From Triatoma infestans (Eukaryota > Arthropoda > Insecta > Hemiptera > Reduviidae): 64,000 bases of DNA. Both the position numbers and the translations under genes were made by a program. The notes under the pieces were generated by a model, which saw nothing but the letters and a program-made list of their open reading frames with translations, made no database searches and was not told the origin of the DNA. Shown here one piece after another: positions 43,801-55,800 of this stretch. The stretch is taken from contig JAAEAF010000377.1 of assembly GCA_011037195.1 (NCBI GenBank), positions 1 through 64,000 on the forward strand, read 5' to 3'. Position 1 is the stretch's first letter; every line of letters begins with the position of its first letter.

Positions 43801-46800
43801 TCGATAATGTTTTAATTGAAACATTTTTTCGGAATAATAGTTTTTTAGTGGGGCTGTGGGGGGTGGGGGAGCAGAATCGACAGATTGACTGCGCTAGCCT
43901 TCTTTTTCTATACAATCCACGATTCCCTATATATCTGTATGGCAACTTTAGTATATTTCTATTTTCGAATTGAAGATAATGTGCCGCTAAGAAAGGAGAA
44001 ATCTGCCCTAACTGTAAGCTGTGTGATAGTTTCGTATCCGGTTTTGTGTGTGTGTGAAAAATATCTAATAGGAAACATGAAGTTTATCAATTTTATAATG
44101 CAATGTCAAATGCTGGTGCACTATAAAATTTACAAATTTGAAGCGTTAATATCTCTTTCAATAAAATGAGGCCATTTAAATTTTATGATTATTTATTTAG
44201 GGTTGGCTGAGGTGAAAGAAAAAAACTCAGGCCTACGATTTAACAACCAATCAAATTGTGACTGTTGCTGCAGGGGCTTACAAGAGTAGCAGTTAAGCGT
44301 TAAGGTGGCCACAGGTATGCTGAGCTCACTTTCGAATACTAATCGATTAATTGATACTGATGGACTTCTAGTGAGCCCCAATTGCGTCGCAGTCGGATGC
44401 TAAATGATTACCAGCCCCCTTGTAACGTTTCTGTCTGAACATATGAGAGTGGCATCTCTCTAATTTCCTCGTAATATGTGGTGTTTCACACACTTAGTCC
44501 TCAATCTTAGTTTATTGGCAATACTAACAACAACAAAAAATCTCATGTTTCGTGGCGTCAGAGAGATTAAAATCTAGTCATGTTTAAAAGATATTTACAA
44601 AAAAAAATTATAATTACAGATTATGCCTGGGGTGTTATCACGGATCATGCCACCGAACTATTGGAAGCACAGCAGCTTGAAAAAGAACAAGTAATTACTT
44701 GAATAAAAAAAAAAATCTATAAATAAATAAATTACAATAAAAAATAGAACTGAAATTGTAGCTCCTCTTCAAAAACAAGGTTATACTTAATTTTGCAGGA
44801 AGCAGCTGATGAAGTGTTTGAACTTCTAGAACGCAAACGCAAAGAAACACTGGCCTACAAACGATCCTTCTTTGTACGCATGGTGTCAGATCCAAAAATT
44901 TACAACCCAAAGATCGCTAAATCTTTACCTGGAAGTAGACGTCATACAAGTCATGTAACTGATGACGAGGACGACATAGAAAATACACCTGATAATGGGG
45001 TATCTGCCCATACACCTATGTAAGTATGCCATTTTAAGGTATCTTTAAAATCTAAACTTTTATAAATTACTAACCTGCAATGTACACCGATAGCATAGCC
45101 TGGCCTTTTAGGTTGGGTGTGCTGCCATTGGTGTAACAAACCAGAGATTATACACATAACATCTCGTGAATTTTGTCCTAAAATGTTTTTTTGTTTCACG
45201 TAGTTTAGTGGGAATAGCTAATGACCAAAAGTGTAACTTGTAGTTCAGACATTTCTGAAAGTGAAATGACAAATAAGACGGTATATATGTGACGGAGTGT
45301 TCATGCCACTTGTGCCGGAAGCCAGATTGGTGAAAATAAAAATATATTGATGAAAATAATAGGTATCAGAAGAAGAGAAATTAGTGAGGAAGAGTTTTTG
45401 AGAAATAAGCTAGAAAGAATGCTGAACACTGTATAATAAAATACAGACACAAAAGTGTCAGGTCGTTACACGTAAATAGAACTTAGAGATTTAGACTGAG
45501 TAAAGAGAAAGGTAGTAGTTGGTTGCTGACGCGTTGTAACTACTGTATAAACTGTTCTAAAGACTCCCCCTGGTAGAGCTAGCGCAGCTGTATATATACA
45601 GAGTCTCCCACTCTAGTCTGGCCTAAGTAGCGAGTGAGGTTCTCATTTTGTGTCTCTCTCTTTCTGCTTTAGATTACTCTTTTCGGATCCTATTCCACAT
45701 TCCTTAAAATAAATTTCTCTGCCAACTCTGTAACGTAAGTCTCTAAGACCTACTCAGTTTGAACTGTTACTGGAATTTACAAAAAAAGACATGGACATAA
45801 ATGTTGTAAGAACCACTTAAATTATAGTATACCTAATCAGGGAAACATTGATAAATTTATGAAAGGCTCGATAATTATGGAATTAGAAGAACGTAATGAA
45901 AAGAAAAACAATTTAATTATTTTTAACGTTCCTGAACACTATCCAGAAGTTAAGTGAAGAAGGTAGGCAGTGTGACAGAAATCAAATTAAATTATTGGAA
46001 GTAAAATTACTAAGGTTACTGGTGTTGCTGATGCCATTGTTGTGACTTCCTTCTAAACCTTCTAATGTTAAAGTTAGACCAATCAAAGTAATATTTGAGC
46101 AATGAGCTTCAGCCTTGGTGGTTTAAGAAATATAATTAAATTAGCTGATGAACTTGATTTAAAGGATATTAATATAAAGAAAGATTCAACATTAATGGAA
46201 AAAGAGATCTTAAAAACATTACGATTGGAGGAAAGAAGAATCGAAGCAGGTGAAGATAATTTAACTATAAAATATATTAGGAATTACCCTCGTATAGTGG
46301 ACCAAAAAAAACTGTAGTTTAACCCAGTTACACATGTACTATCAGAACTGTAATAGAATTAGAACTAAGTTGCAAGTATTTAAAGGAAAAGCCAGTTCTA
46401 GTCTTTATGATATCACTGTTTTACCAGAAACCAATCTATCAAGTGCAGTTAGCACAAATGAACTGGGGCTTACCTATTACCATACAGGAAAGTGGTGGAG
46501 AGGTGCTAATATCAGTTAAAATATAAGTTCGTATGTAGTTAAGGTTAGTAAAAAAATATCGAACATTTATTCGTCAAGCTCAATATTGGATGTGCGTCCA
46601 TACTATTAGGCGCCGATTACATTCCTGCTGCATCTAAAAATCAACTATCTTATGACCACTCGTCATTAGAGGAATTATTTGTAAATTCTAACTATAGTGA
46701 TGCCTTTATCATGGGAGATTTCAATCTACAACAGCTCTGTGATGTAATATTCAGATGTCAACTTTTTCCCCTCAAACTCCCTCCGAATCGGGAAGAATTA

Positions 46801-49800
46801 TTTTGGACAACTATAGTTATGCGCAAATGTTTCAGGTAAACACAAAGACCATCAGCATGAATTTTTAGACCTGATATTTTCGAAGAGGAAGCAAACTGAA
46901 GTTAATGTGGCATGTGACAAAATCTTCAGGACTGAAAAATATCACCCTTCGCTGGACTTTGAGATAATTCAGAGTCCGCTTTTCAGTGACTTATTCTAAT
47001 GTACGAGTAGTTTATAATTTCTCTAAATGTAATTTTGATGGGCTATCGAAAGTTTTAACGGATATTACCGGAAACCTATTTTAAACCAGGATGACACAAA
47101 CAAAGCCTTCAATAGCTTCTATAAAGTGTTACACATGCTAATTTCTGTACACACTCTTGCAACAAAATATTCCATTCCCATTATCCAAGATGGTTTTCTA
47201 AGGAGCTAATCAGTCTCGTGAAGAAGAAGAAAGAGGTGCACAGGATCTATAAGACTACCCATCTCCATAGTGACTATCTATATTTTGCTAATTAAGAACT
47301 CAATGTAAAGTGTTGACTAAATCATAATTTAGATAAAGTTGAAATCTCGCTATCTGACTAGCACAATATTAACTATTTCTGGAATTATGTGAATACTCTA
47401 AAACAATCCATAGACCTCCGTCATAATATATAGTCGAATGGTATACAATTACTGACAGATCTATCATGATCAATTCCTTTGCTAGCTACTTCGCTACCTC
47501 CAGTTCAATTCCCAATCAGTCTATTAATTCACCCTTCTCTTTCAATTCAGTAAATTTACAGCTCGAAATTCAAGTTAATGAGGTTACCAAACAGTTAAAT
47601 CGGATTAATTATAAACGAAGTCCAGGGCCTGACAAAATCCCACTCATTATCAAATGTAATCGTCTTCTGGCTCCAGTACTGAATGAATTATTTAACAAAT
47701 CACTATTTAGTGGAATGTTTCCTACTGTTCTAAATGATGGTTTCATTGAGCCTATTCCTAAAAGTGATGATAAGATAGAAGTTCCCAACTATAGGCCTAT
47801 TAGGCCTATTTGTATTCAATCAGCTGTTGCTAAAATCTTTAAAGCATTAGTACTTAGTAAAAGGCGCCTTATCTTACATAATCTCGTCATTCCTCAGCAG
47901 CACGGCTTTCACGCTGGTAGATCAACAACTACCAATTTGCTGGCATTACGATTATGTAATGACAGCTTTGCCGGTCATCATCAGCAGATGTTATTTATTT
48001 AGATTTTGCTAAAGGTTTTGATTTTGCGGACCACCCTATCCTAATTACAAAACTCCATGTTTTTGGTATACACGGCTCTTTATTAAATTGGTTTCCTTCT
48101 TTCTTAACGGATAGATATCACTTTGTTAAATTATCATTTGTAATTTCAAAGGTTTCTTGTAACTTCTGGCGTCCCACAAGGTTCACTTCTGTGATCTATC
48201 TTGTTCAAAATATTTATTAACATTGCCTTATGCTTCACTTCGATGGATTTCTCTTTATGCCGACAATGTCAAAATTTATAAATCTTTAAATTCCTTATTG
48301 TTACAAATACTTTATTGTTACAAAATTCATTAGACAATCTTGAGCACTTAAATATAGTCTATTGAATATAGAGAAAATTGAAGACCAGACTGCCTGGACT
48401 TAAACCCGGGACCTCCGTGTGCGAGTCCAGCGCGCTACTACTGAGTTCCCATCCCTTTTATTTTTACTGAAGTTTAATAATGATTAAAGGATTGAAATAA
48501 TTGCAAAAATATAAAACAGGTAAAGTCTACCCGTTTACCCGTTTTATATGGCCATATAGGGCGCGCAATACATTTGCATACCCTGAATGTATTATTCACC
48601 CACTGTGATTTCCAAAAGGCAGTTTTTGTGCATTCCATGTCTAATTAAAGGGGGTGAGGAAAGACAGCGTTTGCCAGTCTATGCAAGATGTTAATCTTGT
48701 ACATCAGTGGAACTGCTTACAATCGAAATATCAATAAAATTTATTCTCAAATTATTTTATACTATTAGTGTCCATGTAAACCAGATTTACACATCTGCAA
48801 TTGTCACAGTACTAAGTGAAAAATTTTCTAAGAAGTTGGCTTTACGTATTAAACATTAGTACCATTATATTGTGTACTATAGTACAGGCAGTGGAATTAT
48901 ATTATACAGAAGAAGTGGAACTAGAATGAAATACAACTGGTTAGCCTGGAGTCGCCACCACCAACCCATAAAATAATTTTTGCCGGAAAAATGTTCAAAA
49001 CCAAAATGGTAAATCTTTGAATGTCTAGTTAGTATACCAAGTACCTAGAAATGTCTAGTTAGTATACCGGAGTTAGTTAGAAATATCGGAGCAAGGTTTC
49101 TGATAAAATTCAAAAAACTGAAAAATCTTCTCAATTCCCGTTGATCAATTTTCTTCAAAAATTTTGCTAAATAACTGAATTAATCTGAAAACATATACAG
49201 CTTCAGTAACCCTACAACAAGAAATGGCACTTTCTTTACGAAAATTAGACGAACCTCCCTCTCTATAAGGCAGTTAAATTACTTTCGTTTCAGACACTCT
49301 GAAGACCAGTGTCAAAACAAACCGAGATGAGAACATTGAACAGAAATGTTTATAAACGTTCCATCATAGAGGTCACAATGCCTTTATGTGTTCTCTGTAT
49401 AAATTATCTTGCGATTTTTTGGATATCGCTATTAGGTCTATTACCGGTTCTTATCTGTGGTGTCTTAAATACACTACTTTAACGAATATAACTTAAACAC
49501 TCGTAACGGATGTGCGTTTCATAATTAACAGTAGACATTTATTGGATCTAATAGATTCTCTGGACATTGAATGATGAATTACATTTACTTTATTGAATAA
49601 ATTTTATTGACGCCCATTTTATCTGCGGTTGCTGCTTCCATGTCTCATTCCTCTGGGATAAGATGCGAAAGGAATGTAATCAAAGAACCTAGCATATCGA
49701 ATCATTTGGGTTAACGACAAGAATATTGAATATTACCCACCTCGACGCGGAATATAGAAGTCCCCGGTACAAATCCAGCAGTGCTGCCCTCAGATTTTCT

Positions 49801-52800
49801 CTCCTAGGAGCCTCTACAACTCACTGCCCGGTGAAGAGCAGTGCTATATCCCTATAATCATCTAATCTAATCTAGTCAACAACTTGTGGCTACATGTTTT
49901 ACCTTAACTGACTTTAACTAATTGGAAAAGTTTCGTTTACAAAAAATAGGAAAATGATTTTAATGAATTAATAATACCAAAAGAAGTGTAAAAATTACCA
50001 TTTAATTATGTGCAGATTTAATAACACGCTATTTTTATATAAAAAATAAATACAAATTAAATAAAAAAAATATACTGCAACGAAAGGTAAAACCTCTTAA
50101 CAATCAATCCTAGCACTGAGCGTTGCCATGATACTATGTAAGTTTGCCTTACTAGCATAGTGATGAAAGGACTCGTACTCTGTTGGAAGAGTTGTGCAGG
50201 CAAAACTAGAATTCGTACTTAAAGATTCATCTAAACTATTCGAAAGTTTGAGGTTAGTAAAGTTGGATGTTAGAACGCGTTGATTGGTGATATGGTTTAA
50301 TGGCGAAAAGTGTTCTAAAATTTGATGTTAGTGTGGCTGGATGTTAGAACGTTGATTGGTGATATGCTTAAATGGCGAAAACTATTCTAATATTTGAGGT
50401 AAGTGTGGCTGGATGTTAGAACGTTGATTGGTGATATGCTTTAATGGCAAAAAGTGTTCTAAAATGTGAAGTTAGTGTGGCTGGATGTTAGTACGTTGAT
50501 TGGTGATATGCTTTAATGGCAAAAAGTGTTCTAAAATGTGAAGTTAGTGTGGCTGGATGTTAGAACGATGATTGCTGATATGGTTAAATGGCGAAAACTA
50601 TTCTAATAATTGAGGTTGGTGTGGCTGGATGTTAGAACATTGATTGGTGATGTGGTTAAATGGCGAAAACTATTTTAATATTTGAGGTAAGTGTGGCTGG
50701 ATGTTAGAACGATGATTGCTGATATGGTTAAATGGCGAAAACTATTCTAATATTTGAAGTTAGTGTGGCTGGATGTTAGAACGATGATTGGTGATATGGT
50801 TTAATGGCGAAAAGTGTTCTAAAATGTGAAGTTAGTGTGGCTGGATGTTAGAACGATGATTGGTGATATGGTTTAATGGCGAAAACTATTCTAATATTTG
50901 AGGTTGGTGTGGCTGGATTTTAGAACGATGATTGGTGATATGGTTTAATGGCGAAAAGTGTTCTAAAATTTGAAGTTAGTGTGGCTGGATGTTAGAACGT
51001 TGATTGGTGATATGCTTAAATGGCGAAAACTATTCTAATATTTGAGGTTGGTGTGGCTGGATGTTAGAACGTTGATTGGTGATATGGTTTAATGGCGAAA
51101 ACTATTCTAATATTTGAAGTTAGTGTGGCTGGATGTTAGAACGATGATTGGTGATATGCTTAAACGGCGAAAACTATTCTAATATTTGAGGTAAGTGTGG
51201 CTGGATGTTAGAACGATGATTGGTGATATGGTTTAATGGCGAAAAGTGTTCTAAAATTTGAAGTTAGTGTGGCTGCATGTTAGAACGTTGATTGGTAATA
51301 TGCTTAAATGGCGAAAACTATTCTAATATTTGAGGTAAGTGTGGCTGGATGTTAAAACATTGATTGGTGATATGGTTTAATGGCGAAAACTATTCTAATA
51401 TTTGAGATTGATATGGTTTAATGGCGAAAAGTGTTCTAAAATTTGAAGTTAGTGTGGCTGGATGTTAGAACGTTGATTGGTGATATGCTTAAATGGCGAA
51501 AACTATTCTAATATTTGAGGTTGGTGTCGCTGGATGTTAGAACGTTGATTGGTAATATGCTTAAATGGCTGGAAAACTATATCGAAAACTATTCTAATAT
51601 TTGAAGTTAGTGTGGCTGGATGTATGAACATTGATTGGTGATATGGTTTAATGGCGAAAGGTGCTCTAAAGTTTTAAGTTAGTGTGGCTGGATGTTAGTA
51701 CGTTGATTGGTGATATGCTTTAATGGCAAAAAGTGTTCTAAAATGTGAAGTTAGTGTGGCTGGATGTTAGTACGTTGATTGGTGATATGCTTTAATGGCA
51801 AAAAGTGTTCTAAAATGTGAAGCTAGTGTGGCTGGATGTTAGAACGATGATTGCTGATATGGTTAAATGGCGAAAACTATTCTAATATTTGAAGTTAGTG
51901 TGGCTGGATGTTAGAACGATGATTGCTGATATGGTTAAATGGCGAAAACTATTCTAATAGTTGAAGTTAGTGTGGCTGGATGTTAGAACGTTGATTGGTG
52001 ATATGCTTAAATGGCGAAAACTTTTTTAATATTTGAGGTAAGTGTGGCTGGATGTTAGAACATTGATTGGTGATGTGGTTAAATGGCGAAAACTATTCTA
52101 ATATTTGAGGTTGGTGTGGCTGGATGTTAGAACATTGATTGGTGATGTGGTTAAATGGCGAAAACTATTTTAATATTTGAGGTAAGTGTGGCTGGATGTT
52201 AGAACGATGATTGCTGATATGGTTAAATGGCGAAAACTATTTTAATATTTGAGGTAAGTGTGGCTGGATGTTAGAACGTTGATTTGGTGATATGCTTAAA
52301 TGGCGAAAACTATTTTAATATTTGAGGTAAGTGTGGCTGGATGTTAGAACGTTGATTGGTGATATGGTTTAATGGCGAAAAGTGTTCTAAAATTTGAGGT
52401 TGGTGTGACTGGATGTTAGAACGATGATTGTTGATATGGTTAAATGGCGAAAACTATTCTAATATTTGAAGTTAGTGTGGCTGGATGTTAGAACGCGTTG
52501 ATTGGTGATATGGTTTAATGGCGAAAAGTGTTCTAAAATTTGAAGTTAGTGTGACTGGATGTTAGAACGTTGATTGGTGATATGCTTAAATGGCGAAAAC
52601 TATTTTAATATTTGAGGTAAGTGTGGCTGGATGTTAGAACATTGATTGGTGATGTGGTTAAATGGCGAAAACTATTCTAATATTTGAGGTTGGTGTGGCT
52701 GGATGTTAGAACGTTGATTTGGTGACATGGTTAAATGGCGAAAACTATTTCAATGTTTGATGTTAGTTTGGTTATTAAGTATGGTATTACTCTCACGCGT

Positions 52801-55800
52801 TGGTCTAGTGGCTAGCACGCCCACGTAGAGAATTCAGCCTTCGTTTGCAATAAGAGCAAAAACGGTGTTGTCCCAGCATTCTGAGAAAAAGTGGGAGCTC
52901 CCTTGGTACAATGGACAGAAGTAAACGGTGGTGGAAATCGTGGCATGCTACCAAACTTCTCCCAATAAACTCGCTGTCTGGAAGTCTTTATCCTACTTGA
53001 GCTATTGCGCGTAAGGATTTTTTTCGACAGTAAAAGCGTGCTCACTAAACTTAAATAAGGTTGTTGTTCTCCTGCAAACTGTACAAGTCAAAAAAATGCA
53101 GCTCGAAATGGTAATATACCACGGTTAACTTGTATTAAGAGTCTGTGTTGAGCTTTTGAAGAGTGCGGATGAAAGTTCAAACTCCTGGAGCAGTGTTACA
53201 GACAAACTTCTATTCACTTTAGTCTATTCTTAAGTTCTTTCTTTTTTTATATCTTTTTACCTTTTTCTTACCGGTATCCTATATTTTATTTCTTTTTCCT
53301 TTTCTCATTTTTTTATTTTAATATTTTTTCTGTTTCTTTCTTTTTTACCTTTTATTCTATTGTACTTTTGTGAAGTAGTTACCAGTGGTTTTTAGGTTTA
53401 TTTTATTTTTGTCTTCTTCCTTTTTTTCCCAATGAAATTTATAAGTTCGTCTTTAGAGGTAAGTAAGTAAGTATCTTTTTGTTTTTTAATAATGAATGAT
53501 AATAGAAGGAGAATGGTGGGAGTACCACCTGATATCGAGATGATAGCGGACGTAATGGTATTAATCAGCATAAAGATGAGGTAAATTCGACTAATGTAAT
53601 TGATAATAAGGTTCTAGAAAAGTCAGTAAAATCTAATGAAAATGGAATATAGAAGTACAGATTTGGGGCCCTTCTGCGTAATAATAGAAAGCACCAATAA
53701 AGACAAAAGGGCACTTCGAGGGTGCACCCAATGTCAATTGGGAAATTACTCCATGAAAACCACCCTGAAATTTCACAGAATATTGATATGGTGAAAAAAA
53801 TTGATATAATTAGATTGAGAATGGAATTCAATAATGGCGTGTCAGCAAAAAAATTATTGGGATCTACAATTTTAAAAGAGAAGGCTTTTAAGGTATACAT
53901 TCCCAGATATTTATTACAGAGACGAGGGATAATTCGGGGCGTTGTCCGAAAACGAAATAGGTATTTAGAGGTCCGCCTGGGGTCAATTATGAATTAAGAG
54001 AAATAAGAAGGTTGAAAATAAAAGTTACAGACAGAGATAGAAAGTAAGTGAAGTTTATCCCAATCTATTTTATTCACAGTTAGAGGGCAGCAACTACCAA
54101 AATATGTATTTTGTAGTATATTGCGTACGGTGTGAGATGAATACCTACATTCAAAACGTAATACAGTGAAAAATTGCTTACGATTTGGTCACTTTAAAGA
54201 CCAGTGCAAAGGGAGTATAAGGTGTAACAAGTGTGGCCAAAATCACGACGTTTCTGAGGGTAACAGTGACGTAAATGTATTAACTATGGGAGTTGTGGTC
54301 ATACGGCGTCTAATGCAAATATATGCCTACAATGAAAAAAGAAAAAACATTAAAACAATTAATGGGTGAAAATAATATCTCTTATCTGGACGCGAAAAAG
54401 TTCTTAATAGCAGTTCATTTGCCGCATTAGCGGGTAAAGAGGCCCCCACTTTGGATAACCTATAGGAATTCCCTTTATTGACAAAAACGATGTAAATAAT
54501 GGACGGTCATTTGCATCCACTATTTCGCACAAGAGAATTTACAACCAAATCTGCCAACTGTACACTAAAGTCTTCACTCACAGATAGTCGTTAAAAAAGA
54601 ATGCCCCTCCTTTTACAGAAGTTTTATTAGAATTTCTGCCTTTAAAAAATGGATGCACTCATATTAAGTTATGTATGTATATATAGAAAAGCGAATACCT
54701 TTTACATGAAATAAACGTTAATACTTCCTTTGACTTGAATATTGTACCGGAAGGTATGAGGAATACGGCACTAGCACATTACCTTTCCACTTATTATCCG
54801 GGAACATACTGTTTACACACAGACGGATCAAAAATCAATAAAGTCGGAAGCGCTATGTACGATCCGCTTCGCAATTTTTTTATGACTGTTAAGCTAGGTG
54901 ATAATGCATCCGTGTATACTGCTGAGTTGATTGCAATTCTGCTTTCACTAAAATACATAAATACTCTGAACGGGAAGAAATACTCCATACTGAGTGACAG
55001 CAAGAGCGCATTGCACAAATTATCACATTTAGAAAACCATTCAGTTTGAAACATATTACTGCTGAAAAGTTGAGCTTGTAGGCCTTCTTAAAGAAAAGGA
55101 GGTATGTATAAATTTTGTTTGAGTAAGAGGTCATTGTGGTGTTAAAGCAAATGAAACTGCCGAGACACTGGCGATGAAAGCCACTGAGCACGGAGAAAAG
55201 GAAGATTATAGACTACCATTTACTTAATTACAAAAATGGCAGATAGACTATAGTAGAGGCATCAAAGGTATTGTAACGTTTTTCCCTCTAAACTAGCTGC
55301 TGCAACTAGTTTTAAGTGGGTTCGTTTAGATAAAATACTCTAAACTTCAATAAGAAAAACACCAATTTATTGTTTTACACAATAAATTATAAATACAACA
55401 CTTAATTAATTCACAGCTTAAACCAACAAAAGTTCACTTTGTTCACTTTTTATACACTTATCACAAATGCACACTTCGTTTGAAACAAGAATCTCTCCTA
55501 GACTCTCTGTTGTCCCACTATTTATACCGGTGGAGAAGAGTCTAGAACTTTCTCGATTCTTCTAGAGAGAGCTAGAGCGCCGCTAGCGCTTCCTAACTTG
55601 AAGTACCTGCTTTCTCTCCTAGATGGTACTAGTGCTGCGTTACACGGCTCCCCTCTTAGATCTATTCGTCCCGAACAGAAACATTGCAGGTAATATAAAA
55701 GAGGATCATTGAATGGTCCAGCCTCTCGATTATAGCTATTCATTCCATTAGTAGTATAGCCACTAGATACTCCACTACTACTGCCTCCACTTGAGTTAGC

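Noticed and set aside
44793..45023. Stop codon at 45021 as the end of Hdc
   Set aside because: The TAA is part of a strong GTAAGT donor, and exon 11 joins in phase; termination here would need intron retention.
45280..45740. Solo LTR
   Set aside because: A TATA-like palindrome and AATAAA are present, but no ends, duplication or second copy were found, so it is not called as an element.
50243..52757. CRISPR-like array
   Set aside because: Units are contiguous and vary throughout, without constant repeats alternating with unique spacers, and the setting is an animal intron.
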